55,727 nt of DNA from Ganoderma boninense (Eukaryota > Basidiomycota > Agaricomycetes > Polyporales > Polyporaceae). Under the pieces are notes generated by a model, which saw only the letters and a list, made by a program, of their open reading frames with translations, was not told the origin of the DNA and did not search any database. The stretch is from positions 1-55,727 of the forward strand of contig PJEW03000024.1 in the NCBI GenBank assembly GCA_002900995.3, written 5' to 3'. The translations under genes were made by a program, and so were the position numbers. Below, in pieces: positions 1 to 11,909 of this stretch (its first letter is position 1; the number at the start of each line of letters is the position of its first letter).

Positions 1-1589
1 CTTATCCAACACATACTCGTCGACGAAAGACGAGGTTGACGTCCGGGTGGCGGGTGGCTGGGTCTGGACGAGGGGGAGTGGAGTAACGTCTGGAACCTAC
101 TCGTAGCTCAGGTAGCCTAACGCGCCTCTCCCAAAACGGGATTCCGGTCCTCTCATGGCCCTTGCGGTGACGCATGAAATGCTGTCAGCCAATGCCCAGA
201 TATTCGAGCTGCGCCCAGCTCTCGGAGGTTATCGTCTTGCCCGGCGCTGATATTTTTGACACGCAGAATCGCCACAGAATACGTGATTCTATGGCCGACG
301 TTGAAGGTACAGGCAGCCGATAATTGGAAATCGGCCCATCGCAGCGGAGTCGAGCATGACGAAGTCCTTGTGCCGTTTCTTCGCCAAGCATGCGTCGCAG
401 ACACGGTTAATGTCGCGGGCGGATGGTTTGGTAGCACCCGGGTGGATACTGGGACGGAGCGCTGTGGTCAGTCGCGACAGGCTCGGGACGAACGCTGGCC
501 AGGAAGGACGCGACGAGCACTCAACGATAGCATCCCAGGGCGAGTGGTTCCTACCGAGAGATTGAGGTACATCAGAGGGAGACGCCAAAAGTTGCAGACC
601 ACGTCCGCGCCGCCCCCTCAGTACAGAGGATTCGGGAATGATACTGGAGCGGCCCAGAATGGTTTGTGAGGCGGTGCTGATGCAGGCCATGAGAAGCGAC
701 GGTTCTCGTGGGCATTGCGTCAGCACCAGCCGAGAGGGTATGATGTCGGACTGTTGGAGGGAGTCGACGTGGAGGTGAGGATAGCGGACTGCACGAACGT
801 CGGCTAACGCCGTCGAAAATGGTTCGGTGCCTGAATGCTCGCAGGGGTATACCTGATCCGTGCTTGAGCGACATTGAGACGTTTGATCCTGGCCACCGAA
901 TCGATTGCAAGACTTTGGAGACCGATACAAGACGCCGAAGACGGGAGTGGAGATGGTCGGGGACCATGCCAGATGTGTTTGACAAGCCGAATTGCTGGTA
1001 TGTCACGCGAGCCTGGCGGGGCCGACAAACGATTAGCTCCGAAAGTAGGGCGAAGAGGGAGGAGAGTGATACGGGTAAGACGTCGTTCTTGAATGATGTG
1101 AATGTCGGATGTGGTAGTAGCGCGCCTTCGCAGAGGGAGGCTAGGCTAAGAGGGAGTTTCGAGCGGGGCCGGAAAGAAGGGATGAGGGTGCGCACTGTAG
1201 GTGAAAGATCGATAAGAATCTATGAGGAGGACGCGGGGCCGTGGGGGCGGCAGCCATGGATTTAGATATTTATGGGCAGGAGGATGGAGGGGGCGGAAGA
1301 CAGGAGTTGGAGGAGGTATTGGCTGTTGGAAAACATTAGCCGCAGAGGAATAGACTATATACTGTCGGAAAGGGGCTGTCCATGGTACGCGGGTGAGACG
1401 CGTCGACGAGGAACGACCACGGCCGGGCAGACGGTGCCAATACAGAGAGCGACTCGGGTCCGGGCGCTGGAAGAGCCCAGAAAAAAGCGACGCGTCGTTC
1501 ACTGGGTCAGGTGACCCCCGTAACGCTTCCTCGGCCGTGGCCCTCGTGCACGGTGAGGCGTCCGGGCCCAAGACAGTCGCACCGTGTCT
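1..1589. other. Left edge, no confident gene
   Basis: I recognise no gene here. The longest open stretch is a 213-codon minus-strand frame at 289-930. It contains one CxxC pair near its C-terminal end but no family signature that I can name. Since neighbouring conserved genes carry frameshifts, a real minus-strand gene divergent from the TTI1-like gene could be hidden here. Confidence 0.3.
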
Positions 1590-1900
1590 CTCCGCTCAAT
1601 ACGAGTCTGCCTCTTGGCCGCGCTCACTCGTCCTGGGAGCCCGCCTCTCTTGCCCTCCGCCGCCTCGTCGCAGTGTGCCGGCCATAGAGATGGAAGGACG
1701 TCCATTGCACACCCAGTCGCTTCCCAGCGGGACTTGCCCCCCCTTGCTCATCTATTCTCGTCCTCGCTCACCTCTCTCCCTCTCAAGCTCAGGGATCTGT
1801 GTCCCCCTCCTCGCCAATCACTCCTCCTACGCCTGCCTCCATCCCGCTCATCAAACTCTCTCTCTCTCGTCTCACACACAAGCTCCTCCAACCAAAGCCG
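1590..1900 (+). promoter_or_regulatory. CT-rich upstream tract of the TTI1-like gene
   Basis: The plus strand is strongly pyrimidine-rich, especially at about 1730-1875 with runs of ctct, directly before the first plausible ATG at 1901. Such tracts are common in basidiomycete core promoters and 5' leaders. The role is inferred from composition and position only. Confidence 0.35.
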
Positions 1901-4900
1901 ATGGCCATTCAGTATCGCCTCCGCGACCTAATCCTAGTCTTCTTGCCCTCTCTCTTCCATCTACGCCGCAACGATCTCCCATCCATCCAGACCAACTTTC
2001 GAGATATCCCCTCGCCATCCTTGCCTTCTGTGTCCAGGACCTCTGGTGGTGGACCATGCATAGTGCCGCCGATTGGGAAGCAAATATTTTACCTCGTTGT
2101 GCAGTGCCATCCTCAGGCGGCTGACGCAAAGGCAAGGGCAAGGCACCGTGACGACGAAACAGCTTGCCGCGACCACAATTGTCTCTGGTTTTACTCAGAG
2201 AAACGTCACGGCCTCCGAAACCCCATCCATCGTCACTCAGATCGGTGCAGCTCCAACTTTGTTACCTTAGAATCAATGTCCCAGAACCCCAAGTTCCTTC
2301 CGGTTTCTGGGACAGACCTCTCGATCCACGTTCTCATACAAGCCCCAGTCCAGCCACTCCCGCTCCAGCGGAACGTCCTCCCAGTTCTCACTACCTCACC
2401 GCCGACTACCTTCTGAACGGGATTTGTCCCGCTGATTACTCCCTGGGACCGTCAGACATGTCCCAAGGTCGCCCCTCGGTACTAGTAATTCAAGAGGGTG
2501 GGCAAATTGTCGACGTAGTCCGCTGCATCTCTACTTGTCATCGAAACATGTCGTCACGCGGGCCGCTGGATAACGACATTTGGCATCCGGGAGGGTGCAA
2601 TTCGACGTGGACCATCTACGAGGATCTAGTTGGCGACGTGTTTCGGACAAGCCTACCGTGGAAACCCGTCCTTCTCCGCTTCTTCCACCAGCGCACGCGA
2701 CCTGGCCTGGCTCGAGCTGGCTTCGGCAGTGCATATTGCCTTTCAACAGCCTTTCTCCACTTCCAAGCACCCAACGTCCACCGCTCTCATCGGACTCTGC
2801 CACTTTTTCTGTTCCTGTGCTGTCTGCGACAACCCTGACTTTCCCCAACCCGCCCTATAACTACCTCTTTCCTTCTTTCATCCGGGGACCCGCCTTGACC
2901 GGTGTCGTCTCAAGCTGACGCCTTCATTGCGACGCTTCTCACTGCCCAGCCAAATCCCATTCTCCAAGTGCTGCTCCAAATATCCAGCGACAATCTCGCA
3001 GCGCTTCCCCGCCTTCTCCTCTCGCACGCGGATTCGAAAGTTGGAGCATGTTGCTGGGATCTCGTGTCCGTCTGCCAGCTTGCTGCCAGTCCAGACAACT
3101 CCCAGCTTCCCGCCGTCGCTACTATCTCCATTGGGCGGTGGAAAGTTGTTGGGCCCGCACGGTGGCGTCGAGCGGTTGGGGCTGGAGCCTGCTTTCTACT
3201 CTTGAGTTCGTAAACCTCCGATCGTGGTCACGCAGACGTCCGCCGCTCAGCTGATGCTCGAGAGTGACCCGCCGCGGTTGCACCCCATGCCGTTCCCAGA
3301 ACTCACCTTCGACACGTCAGCGTGCGTTCCCACGCAGGACGCGCTCGCGCGCATGTTCCGCGCCCTCGGGTCCACCGCCGGGCGGCGGAGTGCTTGTTCG
3401 CCGTGGAGTGGTTCGGTCGACGTCGGGTTTAGTAACCGGGGGAGCAGAGCGGTCGCAGCGCTGTGGTGCGCGTGCCGGCTTCTCGAAGGCGCTGGGAGGG
3501 TCCCGCTAAACTCTCAGCGGAGAGCACCCCTAGCCGATTGCTGCCGGCGAGGGGAAACGGCTCGAGAAGTTTCGCACGCGACCTTGCCCAGGCGGATCGC
3601 TGAGGCCTGGGACGATTGGAACGACGAAGAGGGGCCTTCTCAGGACGCGAGCACAAGACGGGCCCGAGCGACGAGAACATTCTCATCGGCACGTCCGGGA
3701 CTGGTCACCGTGCGCGCGCGTGCCTGGGGCAGAGGCCCCTCCTCGGCGCCGGTGTACATTCGGCTGCGCACGTGCAGCCGCTGTTGCATCGCGGGTTGCT
3801 GCTACAGCTGCTTGCGATTGCCGCAGGTATCCTCGAGGCCCCGATTCTGCCGCTGCTCCTACATGTGCTCTATCCAGTGCTTCACGGATCGTGTCAGAGA
3901 CATCATTCGTATCAGCTTCCGGTCTTGCTGCGCTCAACGCTATCACGAATAGCACATCCTACGCAACACCCGCTAACCTCCTTCTATCCAACTTCGACTA
4001 CGCGCTTGACTCTGTCTCTAGGAGACTAACTCGACGGTGGCCTGATGTCGATGCGACAAAAGTTCTTGTTGTGCTGGTGCGAGCTGATCGGACGCGACGT
4101 GGTTTTACAAAGCAGGCGATGTCGTGGAGGAATGCTTCGACCGGCTGGACGAGTTCATGGGTACGAGATGATCGTCGACGGCCTTGTCGAGGTCCTCGGA
4201 GAGGTTGTCAAAGCCATCGAGGAAGACGAGGAAATCAATTACCCCGCGGTCCCGCAGCGCCGCTAGCCACATCACTCCGCGAATTGCAGATGATGAAACG
4301 TCTGGACAAGTTCGTTGAATGGTTTGCTCGGCCATGAAAGGAACAAGGATGAGCCGGGCGATAACGACCACTCGGAACCGACGAGGGACGACTCTTACCC
4401 GCCGAATCCTGGGGGAAGCGAAGGGAGGCGACATCGAGGAAGAGCTTGACACGAGGATGGAAACCCACCCGACGGCAACGTACCCACAACGCAAGCAGGG
4501 ACACAGGCAAATCGGGATGACCCGTTCGCCGAGTACCACCCACCCCTCACAGGCTGACGACCCAGATGTCTCTCGCTCGTCTACTTCCTCACCCATGGCG
4601 CTCCGACAGTCCGTGCACGCATCCTCCACCTCCTGGCTCGCGCAGTCCCGTGCATACCCGAGGCTGCCCTCCTGCCCGCGGTGCATAGCGCATGGCCGTT
4701 CGTCCTGAACCGCCTGGCCGATGCCGAGACGTTCGTCGTCGCCGCTGCGGCGCGGCCTCGTGGCCGCTCTCTCAGTGCATGTCGGCGACTTCATGCCCGG
4801 CGCTGGTGGGACGATATCTGGCCGCGTTTTTCGTACATTGCTGGAGCGCCTCGGCCAGGCGGACGCGACGAGCGCCTGGCCAGGCGCGCCGCTCCTGGTG

Positions 4901-5244
4901 TTGGTGGTCCAGGTGTCGGGACAGGGTCGGCGTAACACGCATCGCACAGGCTGTACAAGGCGGTCATCCAGACGATGGCGGGCCTGCAGCACGAGGGGTG
5001 CAGGTACAGGATGCGCAGGGATGGGAGGTCGTCGTGCTTTCAGACGGTTCTTGCGGGCGTGACGCGCACGAGGAGCTGAGGGCGTCCGCGCGGGAGTTGT
5101 ATGTCGCCGTTGCGGAGAACAACGAGGATGCCGTGTGGGCTTGCCCTGGCAGGCACGTTGGGGTGGACGGGTGGGCCCGTCGCATTCCTTCGAGAGCCGG
5201 AGTGGGATATTGAGCAGAATGCGAGGATAATACTTTCTGAATAG
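1901..5244 (+). CDS. TTI1: TTI1-like HEAT-repeat protein (TELO2-interacting protein 1), frameshifted
   Basis: TTI1 is a HEAT-repeat subunit of the Tel2-Tti1-Tti2 complex, which helps mature PIKK kinases. No single frame is open, but conserved-looking segments follow in order across three frames. They are LAILAFCVQDLWWW (about 2007-2050), a block starting NFDYALDSVSRRLTRRW (about 3990-4080), ECFDRLDEF with GYEMIVDGLVEVLGEVV (about 4130-4215), AVHSAWPFVLNRLADAETFV (about 4670-4735), and a C-terminus LREPEWDIEQNARIILSE followed by a stop at 5242-5244. The span of 3.3 kb suits the usual length of about 1,100 residues. The start is the first ATG after the CT-rich tract. The gene is tail-to-tail with the dCMP deaminase. 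Many 1-nt shifts are needed, so it is either a pseudogene or low-quality consensus. The assignment rests on remembered family pattern. Confidence 0.5.
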
Positions 5245-5347
5245 CGGTTAAACCTACAGAATACAACAGCGATCAAGACATCAGGGAAGAGCGTTGCTAC
5301 ATAGCAGGGTACACCAGGACATGGAAGATTGTTGAATGGGAGTGCTC

Positions 5348-6860
5348 TCAAGCGGGGGCGTGCCGTCGAAGGATGACGCCCGCTTCCGTGAAAAGGGCGG
5401 CAGATGCGTCATCGCTGTGCAGCTGAAAGTAAGTATTATGACACAAAAATGGAAGCCGGGTCGGGAGACGAGCATCGTACACTTTGTAGCTCAGGTTGTA
5501 GACTACCTCCTTGACACCTGTCTGGATGATTTTGATCGTGCACTTCAGGCAGGGACACCTGCGCGACAAGCGGGTCGGTTCCGTTAGTAAGAATGCGGAG
5601 AGATGTCGCAGAACAGATTTCAGAACTTACGTGTTGCAGTAGAGGACGGAACCATCGCCAACACGTTCCCTTCCGGCTTCCAGCAAAGCATTTTCCTCCG
5701 CATGGAGACAAAGGCATTCCTCCGATGACTCACTTGCACTATTGCACCGGGTACAGCCGCCTTCGTTACAGTTCTTGAGTCCGCGTGGAGTTCCGTTATA
5801 CCTGACGGGTGTGACCCCCCGCGAGGATACTCATTGGTGGCTATCGTAAGTGGTTGAAGCGCCATCTGACTCACCCAGTGGCAACAATCCGTTTATTACG
5901 GACAAGGAGGGCGCCAACCCGTCGTTTCATGCAGTTTGAACGGTGCGAAGCGAGGGAAAGCAAGCTGCATGAAGTATGTGTCCCATCCCGGTCGCAGGCG
6001 GTCGGGGTCGAGCAAGTTGAGTTCCTCCAAATGATTGTGGAGGGCGGGGATGGTCTGAAACACATTCACCACATGGACCACCGCCAACCGGCTCAAGCTG
6101 CGGAAGGAGGTCGGGGAAGGCTGTCCGACTGCGACAGGTTCGCGATACTTAGGCGTGGCTGAACCGGATGCCTGATCGTCGAGGCCATAGTAAAAAGTAT
6201 CGTGTTCTTTGATGAAAATTTCCAGAGAGTGGTCATAGTCCGACCTGGGTGGAGATCAGAACGACTGATGAGAGGACTGCGCTGAGGCACTAACCACTGT
6301 AAGCTCCTACGATAGCGTTCTAGAAGTGGAGCATCAACACTGGCGACCAAGACAAAGGGCCGGGTCATGAACTCAGTCAGTTCATCTAAGGTGTGCAGAT
6401 CGAGAGTGACGAAATTGGTCTGCCAGTTCTTTGTTATGTGTGAGAGGAGCGCTGCCGTGGACTGGAAAACCATCGGTCGATGTTGCTCCTCATCTTGAGC
6501 GGGAGACGGAACTTCCGGCGATACCGGGGACACCATGCTCAGAAATGAGACACGGTGAGGATTGCTTCCTAGGTCTGAGAGAGACAAGGTGCAGACATCC
6601 CTGTCTGCGTCGGAGGTAGACCCATGGTCAAACTCCGATCCGCCGCGTATGGCTTGCTCATCCACGAAATCTCTGCTGCGGCCCTGCAAGGCGCCTCGGG
6701 TCAGTTTATCGAACACACAAATATCAATCACACAAGAAGTGGCAACCTTCTCAGATGCATCCCGCGAAACTTGGACGGGTATGAAGCCCTTGGCGTTGAC
6801 GAGGTATTTCTGTACAGTGGACTTGCCCGCGAACCGGGTCCCGATTATTGCAATGAACAT
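5348..6860 (-). CDS. DCD1: Deoxycytidylate (dCMP) deaminase with N-terminal P-loop domain
   Basis: This enzyme converts dCMP to dUMP for thymidylate synthesis. Five exons read 6860-6295, 6244-5875, 5801-5631, 5558-5483 and 5422-5348, all with GT..AG introns of 50-73 nt, giving about 418 residues. The N-terminus IIGTRFAGKSTVQKYL is a Walker-A P-loop, as in other fungal dCMP deaminases. The catalytic half has SNCMKRRVGALLVRNKRIVA, YNGTPRGLKNCNEGGCTRCN, the zinc/proton-shuttle motif LHAEENALLEAG and CPCLKC. The C-terminus ends EAGVILRRHAPA. One extra T in a T run (5957-5959) breaks the frame inside the deaminase domain. Everything else is intact, so I suspect a consensus error. The start at 6858-6860 is ATG directly before the P-loop. 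Confidence 0.9.
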
Positions 6861-7362
6861 CCGTTTCCGACGAAGCTAGTCTGTGAGAATTCGGGAGATC
6901 AGATCCGACTGAGGTGAAGCAAAGGATGAGGGGAAACGGTGTTTGCTCGGCTGGGGGTGCGAACGGAGCCCGCTTTCAGGCGAGTCGTGCAAGAGGCACA
7001 GGCGGCCTGGAGAAACCATCGATCGAGATCGAGATGGAGGCAACCTCCGCCGGACATCTCCGAGCACAGTCCTGGCAACACACTTTTGCCCCCGATGCCT
7101 CGCTTTGGACTAGTTCAGTCCTTCGTGTGGTTTGAGACGCACAGCTCATGACTTGATGCACGCTCAACATATCAATTTTGACAACATCTAACAATGAACA
7201 TCATCGAACAAAGGTACGCTGCCACGAGCATCCTAAAACATGGAATTCTCGGCCACGCCAGCTTGCCGGGTCATCTGTCTGTGACAAGAATTAACGGAGA
7301 ATGGATGTGGAACATCGTCATGAACGTACGACACGGCACTGAGCATAACGTCCTCGTATTGT
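6861..7362. other. Intergenic, upstream of dCMP deaminase
   Basis: This is about 500 nt between the deaminase start and the POP3-like stop. No ORF with convincing residue use was seen. It probably holds the deaminase promoter and the POP3-like 3' region. Confidence 0.4.
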
Positions 7363-8413
7363 TTAGCTAGCCGAGATAGTAACTCGCTTGGGCAATGTGG
7401 CGCGTCGACGAGCTTTCGCCGCCGCACGCTCTTTCGAGCGTTTTTCTTTTGCTGCTTTCATGTCCTTTGGCGCGCTGGTTCGTAGTTGCTTGATATGTGT
7501 AGGAACTAACCTCGCTGGCGAGGGCGCCGTAGCTGAAGATAACCAAGGGGCGCTCAACAGGGGAATCTTTTGAAGAAGTGGCAATAGCGTGGAATATTTT
7601 GGCGCGGTGCTCTATACGACCGTGAGGAAACCAGCATGTAGACGATTGTGAAAGGCACACCTCACCAGTATATGACACTCGTCTGAGACCATGGCCCCCG
7701 AAAGCGTCTCTTCAGCCCCCTTGGGCATTGTGAATGAGCCATGTCCCACCAGAGTCTGGAGAATCTGTTCCGCGAACTCTGCGAGCGGAGTTGCACGTCG
7801 CAACAAGGTTGGGATATGACCCAACAGCAAGGGAGTGATCAATGTCTGCACGACAGGCGATGACAAGCGGGAAGGTGGTGGAGTCGATGGATGGCGTCCA
7901 AGGGTCCGCCCTCGTTTCAACCTGAGATCGATGGGATGCCGCAAGTCTTTCTAGCCGCTTTGTCACCTCGTTGATACCAACAGTCAAGACACAAAACCAC
8001 TGGAGGGACGGAAGTCGTAGCGGCGACATCGATATCAACGGCTGCACCGTTGGAACCACCTACGACCTCAGGAAGATCCTGTCCCGTCTTCGGTCTCTTG
8101 TATTCTCCAACCTGGGGATGTCGTCCAGAGCGTTTCCTCTTCCTGCTGGAGTGCTCGCGTTCAAGATTGTGTCCTGCAACTCCGCCCAACATATCCACCA
8201 GGCAAGCGAAGATGGCATTTTGAAGGTTTTCTGGACAGAGGGCCTGTGTGTATGGTTGAGACGGATAGTGCGTCGACCCAAATGAGTAAAGTCACCATTG
8301 CACGTGAATGGGTTGCCCAACCACACTTTTTAAGGCAGTTTTCTCTGAGAGTGGTTCCGATCTTTTGCTCTGTTTGACTGACTTGTATGGGCTCGTGCAA
8401 CTTGTTGGGACAT
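7363..8413 (-). CDS. POP3: RNase P/MRP subunit POP3-like protein, frameshifted
   Basis: Pop3 is a small protein subunit of nuclear RNase P and RNase MRP, related to L7Ae-type RNA-binding proteins. Pieces in order are KTALKSVVGQPIHVQW, LCPENLQNAIFACLVDMLGG, a basic linker RKRKRSGRH, LTVGINEVTKRLERLAASHR, PLVIACRADIDHS, TMPKGAEETLSGAMVSDE, PLLQKIPLLSAPWLSS and THIKQLRTSAPKDMKAAKEK, ending in a basic tail. Introns are read at 8295-8244 and 7665-7612. At least four 1-nt shifts are needed, one of them in an A run near the start (about 8340). The ATG at 8413 is chosen because it is the first one upstream of the conserved block. The family call is from memory of fungal Pop3 sequences. Confidence 0.55.
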
Positions 8414-9183
8414 GACGCCAACTGAGAGAAAAACTATGTGAGCGACTTGATGATTGGAACAGGGGCATTACCAAACTTCACCGCAGACAGCGACGTCCGC
8501 CGAAGTTGTTGGACGCTGAAGCGGCAGGAGTGTAACGAGTCAGCTGCGGGAGACCAAGTGGCAGGTCAGTGCAAACCTCACCGAAGTTACCGGTCGCGAA
8601 CAAGGCCGGCATCCAACCGCGCATGATCACTCCCGACATCAGCGGACAGGCGCCAAACATGGCGCGTGCATTGCATACTACCCGAAACATTCCTTCTTGT
8701 CTTCTCACTTTCTGCGCTGCAACATCCCCGTCGCCATGCCACTTGCGACCCGGGCTGTGTTGTGGCTTCTATCGATATCTCGTATACCGATGGCGTCTGT
8801 GACCATGGATCCGGCATATCGCATTTCCACCCTCATGTTGCCATCTCGGCCCCCCACCAATCCAAGTTCATTACCGCCAAGTTCATCGGCCAACATCCGC
8901 TGCCATTCCACAGCGCAATACCCAGTTTGCCGCAGGCCGCGACCAGTAATCACGGATCAGTTCGATCTCATAATGGTATCTGATATGAAGAAGCTCAGAA
9001 TTTAGCTAGGAAGAATACTTACTGCGACTCACATGAGTATCATCCGTTTACTCATGGATATGAGTTGTAAATTTTCACCCAGTCGGCCACACAGCCGCAG
9101 GTCCAAGGTCAGTGCAAGGTCCGTCATGCCTGATGTTGTCAATGTCATGAGGCTCATGCGTTTAACCTGCCGCCAGTCACGTA
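8414..9183. other. Intergenic between POP3-like and GNAT genes
   Basis: This is the divergent interval between a minus-strand and a plus-strand gene. Short open frames exist on both strands (for example 9226-9029 minus, rich in Leu and Arg), but none has a motif I can name. It probably includes both promoters. A small frameshifted gene cannot be excluded. Confidence 0.3.
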
Positions 9184-10467
9184 TTGCATGTCTTATGTCG
9201 CCTGAGAGCGTCAGTCTTCTCCTCAAAATATAAAGGAGCCGGACGATGTGCTCCTAGTTTTATACCAAAAGATACGTGGCTCAGCTCCTCCCCATTCCTC
9301 ATCCATATACTCCACTCGCCATGCCCCAACCCATTTTCACCTTCTCGATCTCTATCACCACCCAGCCAGCGAGCTACCTTAGAAGTGTGGGCATCATTCC
9401 GCAAGAACCCCCACGCTCCAATATCATTATTCGCGCATGCCAGTAAAGTCGCAATAGCTCCCGCGTACGGCATCTACGAACAATGGGGAAAAACGTTGGG
9501 ATCATCCTTTGGGATAGTACACGCGACAACGGGTCGTCGCCCTCCGTCACCTTCGTCCTATCGTGCACGACCGGACCCCTTGGACCCTACCCCGTATTTA
9601 TCTATACCCCTCTGTCCTCCCCGTCCCTCAAGCACGCCGGTATTCCTCCCAGGCTTCTCGCCATCGCCCGAGCATTGAAGACGGTCAGTCCCGCCTGAGC
9701 GTGTCTTTTCCGTCTTCGCGGTAGACTTTATCGCAAGCACGTTTCGCGGATCTCTGGACGGCGGAAACCGGATCCCCCTTGCCACACAGCCACAGTACTA
9801 CCACGCTAGCCTTATGTGCTGTGATGCGAACCTTCCTCAGGTTTCGCTCACTGCCATCGCTGTCCGGCCCGACAATCTTATTACGCCCCGCCGTCACGTC
9901 TGATATTGCCAACGTCAGCAGACTGTGCCATGCGTTCGCGGCCGGATCGGTATGTCTCCCTTGTACTGCTCAGGGTCGAGAGGCTGACTGTGGTGCAATG
10001 CAGGAACCTTTTGTACTTTCAGATGAGGAGGCCATCCGAGAGGCAACGATTATGATCCAGAGCAATCAGCTCTGGGTGCATGAGGTTAGGCCGGAGGGTA
10101 GGGAGGCTGAGATTGCATCCATCGTTGCCACGACTCGGACGACGGACACCGTGGCTGCCATAACCAAAGTCTTTACGAACCCGAAATGGAGGTCTCGCGG
10201 TTGCGCCGAACGTCTCGTGCGCCATGTGTGCCAGGAGTGAGTTTGGCAAAGTTCCAAGTAGTGGTCTTTATTGACATGATTCCTGCCAGGCTGTTGAAGG
10301 AGAAGGCCGCCGTTATTCTCTATGTCGCTCACGAGAACCCTGCCGCCTTATCCGTGTACAAGAATGTCGGCTTTGTGGGTTTCACTGTGTATTCGGGGGG
10401 CCGGATGAACGAGTCTTGGAAGGAACTAGGATTTGACCGTTCGAGCGTGGAACTCGGACACTGGTAG
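9184..10467 (+). CDS. GNAT-family N-acetyltransferase, frameshifted N-terminal half
   Basis: This is a predicted GCN5-related acetyltransferase that would use acetyl-CoA; the substrate is unknown. The C-terminal half is clear. It has RPAVTSDIANVSRLCHAFA, then an intron at 9950-10003, EPFVLSDEEAIREA, and VAAITKVFTNPKWRSRGCAE (the acetyl-CoA loop region with R-x-x-G-x-A). An intron at 10237-10289 follows, then VILYVAHENPAALSVYKNVG and GFVGFTVYSG, with the stop at 10465-10467. The upstream part includes VTFVLSCTTGPLGPYPVFIY and PERVFSVFAVDFIA, separated by 1-nt shifts at about 9695 and 9745-9780. The 5' end is uncertain; 9184 is only the beginning of the open frame leading into the first recognisable block. 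Both introns are short and canonical. Confidence 0.65.
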
Positions 10468-10566
10468 CTTGTTGCCCGAACGCCTCCGATACAATATCCT
10501 CTCATAATTTCCAGCGTGTTTTGCCTCTGGCGCTATTTACTTCTCTTGTACTTAATTTACGCTACT

Positions 10567-10575
10567 TACCAAGTT
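10567..10575 (+). repeat. Left 9-bp target site duplication (TACCAAGTT)
   Basis: Direct repeat immediately outside the left end of the TIR element, identical to 11401-11409. Confidence 0.55.
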
Positions 10576-11400
10576 TAGACTCGAACCAGTCGTACGGAAC
10601 ACATCAGCGGAGAGTGAAATCGGACAGTGTTCCGTACCGACTGGTCAAACTGGAAGGCCTTTTGGCAGGGCGTCCATATATGGTGGGCGTGTGAAAACGT
10701 ACTTAGTGAAATCGGCCTGCATGTCTTTGGCGCAAGTCTTGGGTTCCCCTCTGGGTGCCATTCCAATGCGCGAAGTTGGTCATAAAACGCGTCTGACGGT
10801 TCTGTTGCCTTTCGCATGCGAATATCTCGCTTCCTGCATGCTAATTTCGCGAGAATGCTCCGTAGGAGCTAGGTCAATTGGTCCCAACGGCCAGAGGGTG
10901 GATCTAGCGCTGGCAGTTCCCCTAGCGCCCATGAGTTCTCCTCTCTCCACGTACTATCCACCACTGTATAGATGCAGGCAGACATTTGTGCTCGGTTGGA
11001 CCTTTTCATTATGACTGAGTCTTATTTTACAACATCATACTCAGCACATTTTATAGGTGTACAAGCTTTCTACTAACGGGCGAGGGTCACTCCCCCAGAA
11101 CTTGAACCCATGCTCTGTCACCCATAAACATGCCTAGGGAGCGGTCTTATCCATAGACATCCGGGAATTTTGGATCCCCGGTCTATTACGCCTCAAACAT
11201 AACACATAAGATAGGTAGTGAGGAGGATGGGACCATGGCGTAAGTGCTGTTCACGATTTTCCGGAGGAGCGAAGTACGATTTTTCTAAGTACGTTTTCAC
11301 ACGCCCACCATATATGGACGCCCTGCCAAAGGGCCTTCCAGTTTGACCAGCCTTTCGGTGATCCTCACGACGGAGTGTGAATCTCCATCACCGAATCTCA
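10576..11400. mobile_element. Non-autonomous TIR element, Mutator-like
   Basis: Two 66-bp segments, 10641-10706 and 11285-11350, are inverted copies with one mismatch seen. Outside each lies a further hairpin-forming segment of different sequence. On the left, 10585-10602 pairs with 10627-10645; on the right, about 11353-11396 folds on itself. The 9-bp direct repeat TACCAAGTT flanks the unit, which fits the 9-bp target duplication usual for Mutator-like elements. The 825-bp interior has no transposase ORF, so the element would need a partner in trans. The 9-mer also occurs at 11704, which weakens the target-duplication argument slightly. Confidence 0.65.
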
Positions 11401-11409
11401 TACCAAGTT
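11401..11409 (+). repeat. Right 9-bp target site duplication (TACCAAGTT)
   Basis: Direct repeat immediately outside the right end of the TIR element, identical to 10567-10575. Confidence 0.55.
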
Positions 11410-11909
11410 ACTTACTCCGTTCAGCCGCCTGGGCGAACAGCACTGCCACGGCGCCACTGTCGCGACTCGCGAGCCAGGACTGATCAGTGCGCAACGTCAA
11501 CTTTCAACGTCCAACCTCCACGGATTTTCCCTTGCTTAACCTCTTCCTCGGACCGCCGTGCTCAGGTTTTCTTTCATTCTCTCCCACACGCCTTCGCGTC
11601 GCATTCGTCGCAGCCATGACTTCGGTTGTGAGTTCTTTCTCGCTGTAGGAGATCCAGAGTAACATCGGAACGCTCACGGTTAAAAGGCCTCCCCAAGGCG
11701 TACCAAGTTAAAGGCTTCTCATTCGTCTATCTCGGATTAAAAGTGTAGTGAACGGAATACATATGCCACAGAGTGGATAGCATCGTCACGTCAGCCTCGT
11801 TCCATTTTCGACTGATGCGGCGCCGGCACAGCGTACGTCTCTGTGGCGAACTCAGCCTTCTTCTTCGTTTTTGTCGTCCGTTTTCAACCCCCTGAATTGA
11901 CTTGGACAT
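11410..11909 (+). promoter_or_regulatory. Upstream region of the arrestin gene
   Basis: This is a 500-nt non-coding interval after the TIR element. The sequence nearest the arrestin ATG (about 11850-11900) is T/C-rich, as expected of a 5' leader. A third copy of TACCAAGTT lies at 11704. No TATA box was assigned. Confidence 0.3.

Noticed and set aside
4105..4992. 295-codon minus-strand frame
   Set aside because: It lies antisense to the recognisable TTI1-like segments and has GC-driven Arg/Pro-rich composition without motifs.
11080..11130. Possible tRNA-like segment (contains ACTTGAACCC)
   Set aside because: No cloverleaf or anticodon stem could be built around it; it lies inside the non-autonomous element.
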